A DNA stretch of 64,000 nt from an uncultured Schlesneria sp. (GTDB lineage Bacteria; Planctomycetota; Planctomycetia; Planctomycetales; Planctomycetaceae), in the NCBI GenBank assembly GCA_903871875.1, contig CAIQIR010000054.1, forward strand, positions 80,801 through 144,800. The letters are read 5' to 3'. Below the pieces are notes generated by a model. That model was not told where the DNA came from, did no database searches, and worked only from the letters and a program-made list of their open reading frames with translations. The position numbers and the translations under genes were made by a program. Shown one piece after another: positions 1-9,351 of the stretch. The first letter of the stretch is position 1. The number at the start of each line of letters is the position of its first letter.

Positions 1-313
1 TCGGTTTGATTAACGAGGCGCTGTCGATACCCGCCATGGCTGAAGTCGGCTGAGCGATCGCGGGTTTCTTACTGTTTCGTCACCGCTTTGTCATAGAATT
101 GTGACACGGCATCGGAGTCTTCGGAGACGCAGTACTCTTCTCTGCGTCGATTGAAGAAAAGAGGACGCTCAGAACGAAGAGCACTGCTTGATCCAATGCG
201 AGCAAAGTAGTGGGCCCCCCGGCGATCGTTCGCTCCCTTGAATTCGGTCGTGAATCGTTCAATCGTTATGGGCTGGCAGCAAACGACATCGAGGGCGCGA
301 CCCGCCTGGCAAT
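1..313. other. Left edge, no supported gene
   Basis: An open plus-strand frame enters from the left edge at base 3 and stops with TGA at 51-53; its last residues would read LINEALSIPAMAEVG. This could be the 3' end of a gene that starts outside the window, but 16 codons prove nothing. From 54 to 313 I see no convincing gene, RNA or terminator; overlapping open frames here lack start signals and recognisable protein. Confidence 0.3.
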
Positions 314-1726
314 ATGACCGCATCATCAACATTACCGCTTGTGGAGGAACTGCCTCCGTCCACCGATGTGATGACGGCTGTCCGATCGCTCGCACATTGG
401 CCGCGCCTGTTGCTGCTGGATAGTACGCTGCAGCGAGAACCTGTCGGTCGGTACTCGTTCCTGATGGCCGATCCCGTGGCCCAATGGCAATTCGATTTTG
501 CCCGTTTTGGATCAGATCCGTTTTCCGATGTGAGTGCCCAGTGGGAACGCTGGCGAGGCGAAGCCGTGCCCGGTTTGCCACCCTTCCAAGGAGGAGTCGC
601 CGGGCTACTCGGATATGAGCTGGGGCAAAGCTGGGAAAAAATCCGCTCGGCGGCCAATGACGAGTTTCAGTTGCCGGTCATGGCCGTTGGCCTCTATGAC
701 TGGGTGTTGGCCTGGGACCATGTCGCACAGCGAGTCTGGATTATCTCGCATGGTTGGCCCGAGGCGGATCTGTCGAATCGCCGAACGCGTGCCACAGAGC
801 GCCTGCGAAAGGTTAAAGAGGCCTTGGCGTCGAAGATCCTGGTTGGGCCAGTCGGCGGGCTCGTGGAACCACGTTCTCTCGACCTGACGGAACAGTTTCC
901 GCTGGCGGGATCATCGACCGTCACCAGCACATTTACACGGGACGACTATTTGCGTTCCGTGCAAATGGTGATCGACTACATTCATGCGGGCGACCTGTTT
1001 CAGGCGAATCTCTCGCAGCGGTTGCTGGCGCAGGCTCCCTGTGATTCCGTCGAACTATTCGCACGTCTGCGAACGGTGAATCCTGCTCCGTTTGCCGGGT
1101 TGATGCGATGGGATGACTGGGCCATTGTCAGCGCCTCGCCCGAGCGGTTCTTGTGTGTGACGGACGGTGAAGTGGAAACACGGCCGATCAAAGGCACGCG
1201 GCAACGAAAACGCGGACCGGAGGCGGATTTATTCACGCGAGACGAGCTGCGTGAGAGCCATAAGGATCAGGCTGAAAATGTCATGATCGTGGATTTGCTC
1301 AGAAACGATCTCTCGCGCGTTTGTGAGGCGGGATCGATTCGAGTGCCGCATCTGTGTACCGTCGAAACTTACGAGACGGTGCAGCATCTCGTCTCCGAAG
1401 TGCGCGGACAGCTGAGGTCTGAGACCACAATCTGGGATCTGTTTCGCGCTACGTTTCCCGGTGGATCGATCACGGGCGCTCCAAAAGTCCGCGCGATGCA
1501 AATCATCGCCGAACTTGAACGGACCGTTCGGGGGCCGTATTGCGGCAGTCTGTTTTATGTCGGATTCGACGGTCAGACCGACAGCAATCTGCTGATTCGA
1601 TCTTTCGTGCAGCGATACGGATGGCTGCAATGCAACGTCGGCGGTGGCATTGTCGCTCAATCGAATCCGGCTGCGGAATACGAAGAAACGTTGACCAAGG
1701 CGGCCGGGATGTTGAAGGCCTTGTGA
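314..1726 (+). CDS. pabB: Aminodeoxychorismate synthase component I (PabB)
   Basis: Makes 4-amino-4-deoxychorismate from chorismate, using ammonia from a PabA glutaminase, in the cytoplasmic folate pathway. The 470-residue length fits stand-alone PabB. The N-terminal part has the anthranilate-synthase-I-type region (residues about 10-150), and the chorismate-binding domain fills about 200-470. The motif PIKGT at residues 291-295 carries Lys293, the residue that separates aminodeoxychorismate synthases from TrpE (PIAGT). Downstream come HxxENxMIVDLLRNDL, FPGGSITGAPK and the terminal GGGI(V)xxS block, all expected in the family. The ATG at 314 is preceded by no clear Shine-Dalgarno, common in this window. 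No PabA or PabC is next to it. SlyX converges from the other side. Confidence 0.93.
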   Translation: MTASSTLPLVEELPPSTDVMTAVRSLAHWPRLLLLDSTLQREPVGRYSFLMADPVAQWQFDFARFGSDPFSDVSAQWERWRGEAVPGLPPFQGGVAGLLGYELGQSWEKIRSAANDEFQLPVMAVGLYDWVLAWDHVAQRVWIISHGWPEADLSNRRTRATERLRKVKEALASKILVGPVGGLVEPRSLDLTEQFPLAGSSTVTSTFTRDDYLRSVQMVIDYIHAGDLFQANLSQRLLAQAPCDSVELFARLRTVNPAPFAGLMRWDDWAIVSASPERFLCVTDGEVETRPIKGTRQRKRGPEADLFTRDELRESHKDQAENVMIVDLLRNDLSRVCEAGSIRVPHLCTVETYETVQHLVSEVRGQLRSETTIWDLFRATFPGGSITGAPKVRAMQIIAELERTVRGPYCGSLFYVGFDGQTDSNLLIRSFVQRYGWLQCNVGGGIVAQSNPAAEYEETLTKAAGMLKAL

Positions 1727-1801
1727 AGTTCTTTGGCAATTGGCCAAATCGCTCTGCGCAGGGCCTTTTCGGGCGACATCGCGACGAGCCAATCTCAAAC
1801 A

Positions 1802-2077
1802 TCAATAATGCGGCGGTCTTTCGATCCCCGGATCGCGTTCTTCCGGAGGTTCACTTGTCTGAACCATTCGTCGTTCGAGTTTGGAAACATGTTCGCGCAT
1901 CGTCTTCAGGTCGGCCTGAACGGCCAATAGCACCGAATGCATTTGGTCGAGTTCATGCTCCAGGTGGGCCACGGTCATTTCGAGGCCGATGATGCGTTCA
2001 GACAAATCAGGTGCGGACAATGTTCGGCTTTCTGGCTGGGGCGCGATCTGGCAAACGGTCGCTCTCGAATTTCCCAT
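1802..2077 (-). CDS. slyX: SlyX-like coiled-coil protein
   Basis: A 91-residue protein whose core, from about residue 25 to 75, is a heptad-rich helix (SERIIGLEMTVAHLEHELDQ and what follows), and which ends in PPHY. Short length, one coiled coil and the PPHY terminus are the hallmarks of the SlyX family, whose function is unknown despite its name (sensitivity to lysis in E. coli). The first 25 residues are extra relative to E. coli SlyX, so the true start may lie further in, but no better ATG is present. It converges with pabB and diverges from the molybdoenzyme gene on the other side. Confidence 0.75.
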   Translation of the reverse strand: MGNSRATVCQIAPQPESRTLSAPDLSERIIGLEMTVAHLEHELDQMHSVLLAVQADLKTMREHVSKLERRMVQTSEPPEERDPGIERPPHY

Positions 2078-2191
2078 GATACTCGACTAAGTTAGTTGGT
2101 GCAGTGTACGAAACCTCGATCACTTTCGCCGAATCAATGGTTCGATTCGTCCCGGCGCAGGGTGATTGCGTTCGATAGCAAAGGCTTACCC

Positions 2192-2884
2192 ATGTTGGAT
2201 CATGATCCGAAATACCAGGTCGGCGGCCCGGATCAGCCGAACAAGGTTCCTGATGGCGTCATCGTCAGCCCGGATACCCGGCGAGAGAATCGGATTCCCC
2301 CCGGCCAATCGCGAACTCGCAAATGGCCAGTTCTCCAATGGGGACCCATTCCCGAAGTCACCACGGGCGAATGGCGGTTCGAAGTACGAGGGCTCGTTGA
2401 GAATCCACTCTCGTTGAACTGGAACGAGTACCGTGCCCTGCCCCGAGTGAAGGTCTTTTCGGACTTTCATTGTGTCACGAGATGGTCGCGGCTCGGAAAT
2501 ATCTGGGAGGGTGTTGCGATCAAGGCTCTGATGGAGCGTGTGCAGGTCAAGCCGGAAGCGAGGTTCGTGATCGCGCTGGGTTACGACGACGGCTGGACGA
2601 CAAACATGCCGATCGACGATTTCTTGCAGCCTGACGTACTGCTGGCCGACACTCACGATGGCGAGCCGATCAACTTCGAACACGGCGGGCCGGTCAGGCT
2701 GATCGTTCCACGACTTTACGCCTGGAAGAGTGCCAAATGGTGTCGGTCGCTGACGTTTCTCGACCATGACGAACCGGGTCTGTGGGAACAGCAGGGCTAC
2801 CACAATCATGGCGATCCCTGGTCCGAAGAACGATTCGGATCGGATGTGATGCCGCCCGGTTGGTCTGAAGAGACTGATTTCTAG
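2192..2884 (+). CDS. Sulfite oxidase-like molybdopterin oxidoreductase, cytoplasmic
   Basis: A 230-residue oxidoreductase molybdopterin-binding domain (sulfite oxidase/YedY fold). The stretch DFHCVTRWSRLGNIWEGV holds the Cys that ligates Mo in this family, and GGPVRLIVPRLYAWKSAKW is the conserved C-terminal pterin-binding block. There is no Tat or Sec signal, unlike MsrP/YedY, and no heme or dimerisation domain, so it belongs to the short cytoplasmic type. An in-frame TTG at 2096 would add 32 residues of poor quality; the ATG at 2192 follows an AAAGG and opens directly on the family-like sequence. Substrate and electron acceptor cannot be read from the sequence. Confidence 0.85.
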   Translation: MLDHDPKYQVGGPDQPNKVPDGVIVSPDTRRENRIPPGQSRTRKWPVLQWGPIPEVTTGEWRFEVRGLVENPLSLNWNEYRALPRVKVFSDFHCVTRWSRLGNIWEGVAIKALMERVQVKPEARFVIALGYDDGWTTNMPIDDFLQPDVLLADTHDGEPINFEHGGPVRLIVPRLYAWKSAKWCRSLTFLDHDEPGLWEQQGYHNHGDPWSEERFGSDVMPPGWSEETDF

Positions 2885-3051
2885 GCCGAAACCTCGCGGT
2901 CGGTGGCCCTCCAGCAACTGTGGTCGCCGCCAATAGTTGCGGTCGACCGCAGTTCCCCGTAGTTTTCCCCGTTCGTTAATTGACAGCTGAAAAATGCATG
3001 TTTAGAATATGTTCGAACAAAGTTAAATCATATTTCCAACGTGGTGTGAAC

Positions 3052-4251
3052 GTGCGAATTTCGCGTGTGGAAGCTCTGCGGATCCGGCAGCCTGATTTCG
3101 AGCCATTCGACTGGTGGTGCACCAGTTCGTTGGACTTGTTGTATGACGAGGGCAAGAAGAACCGCGATCGCGGCGCTGGTCTATTCAATGTGCCGATCGA
3201 TCTACGTCGCGATCCGGTGTTCCATGTCCTGGTTCGCGTGACGACGGATGATGGATTAACGGGCTTGGGGGCGATCGGGCTGGGGTCGCAAGCCATGGCC
3301 GACGCGGTCGAGCAGTTGCTCGCGCCGCTGGTTTTGGGTCGTAATCCCTTCGATGTCGAGTTGAATTGGGAATTGATGTATCGCTCGACCTTGAACATTG
3401 GTCGGAAGGGCTTGATCCTTGAAGCGATCAGCGGCATCGACATCGCGCTGTGGGACATTCTGGGCAAGGCGACCGGCCAGCCCGTCTATAACCTGCTGGG
3501 TGGTCGCACGCGGGAGCGGATTCGGGCCTACGCCAGTGGTTTGTATGCCGATCAGGATCTTGATCGGCTGGCTAGCAGTGCGCGGCGGTATGTCGACGCC
3601 GGCTTTACGGCGGTCAAGATGCGGTTTGGCTATGGTCCGCAAGACGGGCGGCCGGGGATGCGCAAGAATGTCGAGCTGGTGCGCACGGTCCGTGAGGCGA
3701 TTGGCGATGATATCGATCTGATGGCCGATGCCTACATGGGTTGGACCACGCAGTACGCCATCGAGATGATACGACTGCTGGACGATTTTCATCTGGCCTG
3801 GGTCGAAGAGCCAGTGTCGCCTGACGATCTGGACGGCTACGCTCGCATTCGAGCTTCCACTCGGACGGCAATCGCCGGCGGCGAACACGAGTTCACCCGC
3901 TATGGCTTCAAAGAGTTGATTACGCGCGGCTGTGTCGATTACGTGCAACTGGATGTGAATCGGGTGGGTGGAGTGACGGAAGCGCGAAAGGTCTGGGCAC
4001 TGGCCGCAGCCTATTCCCTGCCGGTCGTGCCGCACTCGCAGAATTATCACAACCAGCATTTGATTATGTCGCATGTAAATTCGCCATTGTCCGAATATCT
4101 GCCGCCCGATTATCGCGATGGCGACACGTTTCTGTCGGAACTGTTTATCGGTGACGCGGTTGCCTGCGACGGGCATATCACTCTGTCTGGCAAGCCTGGA
4201 ATGGGCGTTGAACTGAACGAACCTGTCGTGGCGGAATACTTGCTGAAGTAA
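3052..4251 (+). CDS. Mandelate racemase/muconate lactonizing family acid-sugar dehydratase (rhamnonate dehydratase-like)
   Basis: Enolase-superfamily enzyme of 399 residues. Visible metal ligands are Asp226 (MADAY), Glu252/253 (WVEEP) and Glu278 (GGEHEF); Asp301 (QLDVN) and His328 (VPHSQ) form the usual Asp-His acid/base dyad. The block GPQDGRPGMRKN and the C-terminal SPLSEYLPPDYRDG resemble L-rhamnonate dehydratase (RhmD), so beta-elimination of water from a sugar acid to a 2-keto-3-deoxy acid is the likely reaction; the exact sugar is not determined. GTG at 3052 gives the canonical family N-terminus (MRISRVEALRIRQ); the earlier ATG at 2980 would add 24 atypical residues. It heads the island and lies 11 bases before a matching aldolase gene. 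Confidence 0.88.
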   Translation: MRISRVEALRIRQPDFEPFDWWCTSSLDLLYDEGKKNRDRGAGLFNVPIDLRRDPVFHVLVRVTTDDGLTGLGAIGLGSQAMADAVEQLLAPLVLGRNPFDVELNWELMYRSTLNIGRKGLILEAISGIDIALWDILGKATGQPVYNLLGGRTRERIRAYASGLYADQDLDRLASSARRYVDAGFTAVKMRFGYGPQDGRPGMRKNVELVRTVREAIGDDIDLMADAYMGWTTQYAIEMIRLLDDFHLAWVEEPVSPDDLDGYARIRASTRTAIAGGEHEFTRYGFKELITRGCVDYVQLDVNRVGGVTEARKVWALAAAYSLPVVPHSQNYHNQHLIMSHVNSPLSEYLPPDYRDGDTFLSELFIGDAVACDGHITLSGKPGMGVELNEPVVAEYLLK

Positions 4252-4262
4252 GAGGAGTTGGC

Positions 4263-5189
4263 ATGTTGAAGTCCGATTTCGCGGGCATCTATCCGATGCT
4301 GGTGCCGTTCTACCTGGACGACGACCGAGTCGATCCAGACATGCTGCGACGTCAGGTAGAAATTGCGGTTGCGTGCGGCTGTCATGGTCTAGGTGTGATG
4401 GGGCTGGGGACCGAGGTCAATAAGCTGTCGACGGCTGAGCGTCGCGATGTGTTGGCGATCGTGGCGGAATCGCTGGCGGGGCGACTTCCCTTGTCGGTGA
4501 CCATCGGCGAGAACACGGTTCGCGGGCAAATTGAGTTCGGCCGGTTCGCCGCCGAACTGGGCGCGGACTGGCTGATCCTGCAGCCACCCCCAGCCAGTGA
4601 CGTGGCCGAAATCGAGCTCTTGCGATTCTTCGGCGCGGTGGCTGATGCGGTGCCGCTGCCGATTGCCGTGCAGAACGCGGCGGTCTATCTGGGGATTCAA
4701 CTGACGACGTCGGGATTGAACGCATTGCATCGACAGCATCCGAATGTTTGTCTGTTGAAGACGGAAGATCCTCCCGAAACGACCGCACGGTTGATCGAAG
4801 CGACATCGGGCGAGTTTCGAGTTTTCGTCGGTCGTGGCGGTCTGGATTTGGTCGATCAATTGCGAGCAGGTGCGGTGGGCATCATTCCGGGGATGGAAAC
4901 GGTCGATCGGACACCGCGAATCTACGATCATTTTCAAGCGGGACGCGAGTCCGCTGCGGTGGCGCTCTATGACGAGATCCTACCGACGTTGGTGTTCCTG
5001 GAAAGATCGATCAATCATTTCGTCACCTGTTCGCGCGAGATTCTGGCTCAGCGACTGGATGTCGGACCGGTGCGTCATCGATTGGCCCGAGAGATCAGCC
5101 CGTTTGGCCGAGACACCATCGGACGTTGTTCTCGCTCGTTGGGGGCGATGAATGTGGTTACCACCGGCGCGACAAGAGGTGCGCCATGA
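4263..5189 (+). CDS. DapA/NanA-family 2-keto-acid aldolase, Tyr replaced
   Basis: A 308-residue class I aldolase barrel of the dihydrodipicolinate synthase/N-acetylneuraminate lyase family. The Schiff-base lysine is Lys166 in VCLLKTEDPP, and GVMGLGTEVNKLS sits where GTTGE normally is. The family Tyr about 28 residues before the lysine (YNVP in DapA) is Gln137 here (VQNAAVY), which should change the chemistry. Given the adjacent dehydratase, cleavage of a 2-keto-3-deoxy sugar acid to pyruvate and an aldehyde is the natural reading. A good AGGAG precedes the ATG. Its TGA stop overlaps the ATG of the next gene (ATGA), so the two are translationally coupled. Confidence 0.87.
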   Translation: MLKSDFAGIYPMLVPFYLDDDRVDPDMLRRQVEIAVACGCHGLGVMGLGTEVNKLSTAERRDVLAIVAESLAGRLPLSVTIGENTVRGQIEFGRFAAELGADWLILQPPPASDVAEIELLRFFGAVADAVPLPIAVQNAAVYLGIQLTTSGLNALHRQHPNVCLLKTEDPPETTARLIEATSGEFRVFVGRGGLDLVDQLRAGAVGIIPGMETVDRTPRIYDHFQAGRESAAVALYDEILPTLVFLERSINHFVTCSREILAQRLDVGPVRHRLAREISPFGRDTIGRCSRSLGAMNVVTTGATRGAP

Positions 5190-6115
5190 TGTTCCTCGTC
5201 CGATTGCGATCGACGCGGCATGCATCGCTGGTCTCGCTCGTGACGAAGTGCAGCCTCTTGTGGCTGTTGTGCACACCGCTCGTCGCCGGCGCGAATGATG
5301 AAGAGGTGCGATTTGTTGCCGACGTGACGTTTGCGTCGCCAACCGACGAGACACTGAAGTTGAATCTGGCTTGGCCTCGGTCGGGAACAGGTCCATTTCC
5401 GACGGTGGTTTGCATTCATGGTGGTGGGTTCTCGGGCGGACGTCGTGAAGACTATGACGGGTTGTGTCGAAAATTTGCCGCGCGAGGTTATGTCGCGGCG
5501 ACGATCGACTATCGATTGTCACCCAAGCATCGTTGGCCGGCGCATATTCACGACTGCAAAGCCGCCATCCGCTGGTTAAGGGCTCATGCCACTGAATATG
5601 GAATTGACGTTGATCGAATCGCCGCCATGGGAAGTTCTGCTGGCGGACATCTGTCTCAGTTCCTGGCGGTGACCAACGACGTCCGGGAATTTGACGGAGA
5701 TCATACTCATCTGGATCAGTCGAGTCGGGTGACGTGCGTCGCGGCGTGGGCTCAAGCAAGTGACTTTACTCGCGAATATGGGGTGTGGAAGGATGCGGCC
5801 GCCGCATTTCGTGGTTTTCTGGGGTCGGATCTGTCGGCGGAAACGCGCCGCTTGCATGTGCGTGCCAGTCCGCTGTTCTGGGTCACGCCGAACGCAGCCC
5901 CGACATTGCTCGTGCACGGAACGGCTGATCGGGATGTGTTGTTTGTCCAGTCAGTCTGGATTTACGAGCGACTGCAGTCGGCAGAAGTGGAAACGCGGTT
6001 GGTGCCCATCGAAGGGGGCGGGCATGGTTTGACCGGTTCGTATTTGGAACAGGCCGAGCAAGCGACATTCGTCTTTTTCGATCAGCAATTGAAGCGGGAG
6101 ACGCTGCTAAAATAA
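5186..6115 (+). CDS. Secreted alpha/beta-hydrolase, esterase/lipase (BD-FAE/Aes type)
   Basis: A 309-residue hydrolase with an N-terminal signal peptide (hydrophobic stretch about residues 15-35, cleavage near AGA-ND). The oxyanion block HGGGFSGG begins at His78, the nucleophile is Ser151 in GSSAGG, and the acid and base are seen in HGTADRDVLF and EGGGHGL. This set matches periplasmic carboxylesterases/feruloyl- or acetyl-esterase-like enzymes common in polysaccharide-degrading clusters. The start overlaps the aldolase stop codon and has AGAGGT upstream, so it belongs to the same operon. It may deacylate the sugar or oligosaccharide whose acid is then used, which is inference. Confidence 0.85.
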   Translation: MMFLVRLRSTRHASLVSLVTKCSLLWLLCTPLVAGANDEEVRFVADVTFASPTDETLKLNLAWPRSGTGPFPTVVCIHGGGFSGGRREDYDGLCRKFAARGYVAATIDYRLSPKHRWPAHIHDCKAAIRWLRAHATEYGIDVDRIAAMGSSAGGHLSQFLAVTNDVREFDGDHTHLDQSSRVTCVAAWAQASDFTREYGVWKDAAAAFRGFLGSDLSAETRRLHVRASPLFWVTPNAAPTLLVHGTADRDVLFVQSVWIYERLQSAEVETRLVPIEGGGHGLTGSYLEQAEQATFVFFDQQLKRETLLK

Positions 6116-6214
6116 GCCGGTCACGCGAGGCCGGCTCGTGCGGAAAGTGTGCCCAAGAATGAGGTCTTCCCCTCGAATGATTTGAGGAACTCGGGAAACA
6201 GGAAGGTGACAAGC

Positions 6215-6886
6215 ATGAGTGAATTGTTGGCTGCCGACAATTTGACGAAATCGCGGCAGGCGTTTATCGAATTGCGTGAGCGGATTCTGGATGGCCGATT
6301 ACCAGCGGGAACCCATTTGACCTTGCGGCCCATCGCGAAGTCATTGGGCGTGACCGTGGCGGCCGTGTCAGAGGCGGTTCGTGAGCTGGTGCATGAGCAA
6401 TTGGTCGATTTCGAACCCAACTATGGGGCGAAGGTCAAACGGTTCGACGCCGAAACGGTCCGCAGTCAGCATGTGCTGCGAATCGCCATCGAATGTGAAG
6501 CGATCCGCCGTTGCACACAGAATATCGGACCTCGCAAACTGGACGAATTGCAGGCGCTGGCGGAAGAGGTCGATCGTCTGGCCGATGTCGAAGAGAATCT
6601 CTCCGAATCCCGTCGCCGCGATTTTGAGTTTCATTTGCGGGTGGCGGAACAATCGGGCGTCCCTTCATTGGCTGCCGTGTTGCGGTCGTGTCATCTCGTT
6701 CGCCTGTTGGCTGTCGACACCTCGTTGCCGGGCGACCCGCTGACGGTGCCGAATCGCACGCACGTCGAATTGGTCGAGGCGATTCGTTCAAGAGACGTCG
6801 ACACGGCAGAGCAGGCGATGCGAGATCATTGTGAACGGTCATTGCAGTTGCAATTGCGGCAGACGTTCGGAACGATCGGACTGTAA
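6215..6886 (+). CDS. GntR-family transcriptional regulator, FCD type
   Basis: A 223-residue regulator with an N-terminal winged helix (SRQAFIELRERILDGRLPAG, then RPIAKSLGVTVAAVSEAVREL) and a C-terminal all-helical FCD ligand domain (about residues 85-215) containing the metal-binding pattern FHLRVAEQSG...NRTHVELVEAIRSRD. FCD regulators usually sense organic or sugar acids and repress their catabolic operons, so control of this island by the acid sugar or an intermediate is likely. ATG at 6215 has GGAAGG in front; an upstream in-frame start at 6149 is not supported. A short inverted repeat (GCCGG/CCGGC, 6116-6135) lies between the esterase and this gene. Confidence 0.9.
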   Translation: MSELLAADNLTKSRQAFIELRERILDGRLPAGTHLTLRPIAKSLGVTVAAVSEAVRELVHEQLVDFEPNYGAKVKRFDAETVRSQHVLRIAIECEAIRRCTQNIGPRKLDELQALAEEVDRLADVEENLSESRRRDFEFHLRVAEQSGVPSLAAVLRSCHLVRLLAVDTSLPGDPLTVPNRTHVELVEAIRSRDVDTAEQAMRDHCERSLQLQLRQTFGTIGL

Positions 6887-6912
6887 ACGTCGTTCCGCTA
6901 CGGAGAGGCTCG

Positions 6913-9321
6913 ATGTCTCGAAAAATGTTATCGATTGGCTTTGGTCTGGCCGGTTTGTTGATGAACCTCGCCACCGGGCAGGACGTGACTGAAAAGCCGC
7001 TGGCACCCAGCGAGGCGGGCGTTCAATACTTCGAGAGCAAAGTCCGGCCGCTACTGATCAAGCATTGTTTCGAATGTCATGGTCCGGATTCCGGTCCAGG
7101 TGAAGCGAACCTGCGAGTCGATTCGCTAGAGAGTCTGTTGCGCGGCGGCAAGTCGGGGCCGGCACTGATTCGGAATGAGCCAGCCAACAGCCTGATGATT
7201 CTGGCTGTGCGGCATGACGGCGCTGTGGCGATGCCGCCGAAAAAGAAATTGACGCCAGCAGAAATCGACGTGCTGGCCTCGTGGGTGAAAATAGGAACGC
7301 CTTGGCCAGGAGCCGCGAATGTCGCCCCGCCCGCCAGTTCTCCGGATATTGCCGTGCCGTGGAGCGACGAAGCGCGACAGTTCTGGGCGTTTCAAACGCC
7401 GCGTTCGCCGCAGAGACCAGCCGTTCGTGATGCGCGATGGCCGCGTTTGCCAATCGACGATTTCATTTTGGCGCGATTGGAAGCCGCCGATCTGCACCCT
7501 GCTCCACCAGCCGACAAGCGAACGCTGCTGCGACGAGTGACGCTCGATCTGTTGGGCCTGCCGCCGACGCCAGCCGAATTGGAAGCGTTCGAGAACGATG
7601 ATTCTGCTGAAGCGTTTGAACGTGTCGTTGTCCGGTTGCTCGATTCGCCCCATTACGGAGAGCGATGGGGTCGGAATTGGCTGGACGTGGTGCGGTATGC
7701 CGACAGCAACGGGATGGATGACAACCTGGCCTATTCCGACGCCTGGCGCTATCGCGACTATGTCATCGCGGCCTTCAATGCCGATAAGCCCTATGATCGG
7801 TTTGTACAAGAGCAACTGGCCGGCGATCTGTTGGCCGAACAAGAACCGGTCCGTCGCGATGAACTGGTGGTGGCGACCGGTTTTCTGGCGATCGGGCCGA
7901 AGATGCTGGCCGAAGACGATCCCGTCAAACAGCAACTAGACATCGTTGATGAGCAGCTGGATACCACCTGCCGCGTGTTTCTCGCTCTGACAATGGGCTG
8001 TGTGCGGTGCCATGATCACAAATTTGATCCGCTGTCAGTCGGCGACTATTACGCCCTGGCCGGCATCTTCAAAAGCACCCGCACGATGGTCTCGTATCGA
8101 GTGGATTCGAAATGGAATTCCACGGCGCTGGGAGGAATCGAACCGGGTCTGCGCTTGAAGGATCTCGAGCAGATGATCGACCGGCATGACAATGCGCTGG
8201 TGAATGGTAACCCGAGCAAGATGTCGGCGGACGAACGGAGCGGGCATGCGCATCTGCTGGAGAAAGCTCTGGCGGATTACGCTGTCGTTCCCAAGGCGAT
8301 GTCGGTGACAGAAGGCGATGTGGGCGATCTGGAAATTCGTTTGCGCGGTAATCATTTGACGCGCGGGGCTGTGGCTCCGCGACGATTTCCGACGATCCTT
8401 GCCGGTACCCATCAACCCGCTCTCAAAAACGACAACAGCGGACGGTTGGATTTGGCTCGCTGGCTGACCCGCGCTGACCATCCCCTGACGCCTCGAGTGA
8501 TCGTCAACCGGGTATGGCGCTGGCATTTTGGACAGGGGCTGGTGAGTTCCGTCGATAACTTTGGTCGCCTGGGGCAAGCCCCATCGCATCCCGAGCTATT
8601 GGACTGGCTCGCCACACGGTTTGTGGCGGACGGCTGGTCGTTCAAAAAACTTCATCAACAGATTTTGCTCTCGCAGACCTGGCAGATGAGTACCGCCTGG
8701 AATGAACAGGCGGCTCAAGTCGATCCGCAGAACCGGCTGCTGTGGCGGATGCCGCGCCATCGGATGGAAGCTGAGGTGCTGCGTGATTCGCTGTTGTTTG
8801 TCAGTGGGCAACTCGATCCGACCATGGGCGGAACGCAATTGTCGACGACCCCTTTCCAGAACTTGTCAATCGGTGGTCTGGCTCGCAAACCGGAGCTTTA
8901 TCAATCGCCCCGGCGCAGCGTTTATCTTCCCGTACTGCGTGGCGCGGTCTCCGAATTTTTCCAGGCGTTTGATTTTCCAGACCCCGCCATCTTGAACGGC
9001 GATCGCGCGACGACGATCGTCGCTTCGCAGGCTCTGTTCATGATGAATAGCTCGCTCGTGCGGCAATCGGCCGAACGACTGGCCGACATGCTGCTGTGTG
9101 ATACCTTCTCTTCGGATCATGAACGCATGCGATATGCGTGCCGACGATTATTCGGCCGACCGGCAGAGCCCGAGGATCTGGCGGCTTGGGAGGAATTCCT
9201 CTCGCAATATCAATCAGCCCCTTCGCTGGCCGGTGAATCACCCGAATCACGACGACGCTGGGGATGGCTGGGACTTTGTCGGGCGCTGTTGTCCTCCAAT
9301 GAATTCATTTATGTCAATTGA
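6913..9321 (+). CDS. PSCyt1-DUF1549-DUF1553 protein (Planctomycete cytochrome C)
   Basis: An 802-residue secreted protein with a short signal peptide (residues 1-22). The cytochrome c-like domain follows, with one heme motif CFECH at residues 52-56 and a probable Met ligand in AVAMPPKKKLTP. DUF1549 (PSCyt2) starts near residue 175 with LPIDDFILARLEA and includes GERWGRNWLDVVRYADSNG and a second CVRCHDHKFDP; DUF1553 occupies about residues 515-800 and ends on the typical SSNEFIYVN. The linker between the two is short compared with the usual ~1000-residue members. Function is unproven; such proteins are thought to work in the periplasm or outer compartment in redox-linked polysaccharide breakdown. 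The DUF1501 partner follows after 30 bases. Confidence 0.92.
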   Translation: MSRKMLSIGFGLAGLLMNLATGQDVTEKPLAPSEAGVQYFESKVRPLLIKHCFECHGPDSGPGEANLRVDSLESLLRGGKSGPALIRNEPANSLMILAVRHDGAVAMPPKKKLTPAEIDVLASWVKIGTPWPGAANVAPPASSPDIAVPWSDEARQFWAFQTPRSPQRPAVRDARWPRLPIDDFILARLEAADLHPAPPADKRTLLRRVTLDLLGLPPTPAELEAFENDDSAEAFERVVVRLLDSPHYGERWGRNWLDVVRYADSNGMDDNLAYSDAWRYRDYVIAAFNADKPYDRFVQEQLAGDLLAEQEPVRRDELVVATGFLAIGPKMLAEDDPVKQQLDIVDEQLDTTCRVFLALTMGCVRCHDHKFDPLSVGDYYALAGIFKSTRTMVSYRVDSKWNSTALGGIEPGLRLKDLEQMIDRHDNALVNGNPSKMSADERSGHAHLLEKALADYAVVPKAMSVTEGDVGDLEIRLRGNHLTRGAVAPRRFPTILAGTHQPALKNDNSGRLDLARWLTRADHPLTPRVIVNRVWRWHFGQGLVSSVDNFGRLGQAPSHPELLDWLATRFVADGWSFKKLHQQILLSQTWQMSTAWNEQAAQVDPQNRLLWRMPRHRMEAEVLRDSLLFVSGQLDPTMGGTQLSTTPFQNLSIGGLARKPELYQSPRRSVYLPVLRGAVSEFFQAFDFPDPAILNGDRATTIVASQALFMMNSSLVRQSAERLADMLLCDTFSSDHERMRYACRRLFGRPAEPEDLAAWEEFLSQYQSAPSLAGESPESRRRWGWLGLCRALLSSNEFIYVN

Positions 9322-9351
9322 GCCGGATCGAAAGACGACGGAAACTCCCAC

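Noticed and set aside
6116..6136. GCCGG/CCGGC hairpin between esterase and regulator
   Set aside because: Only five pairs and no T tract.
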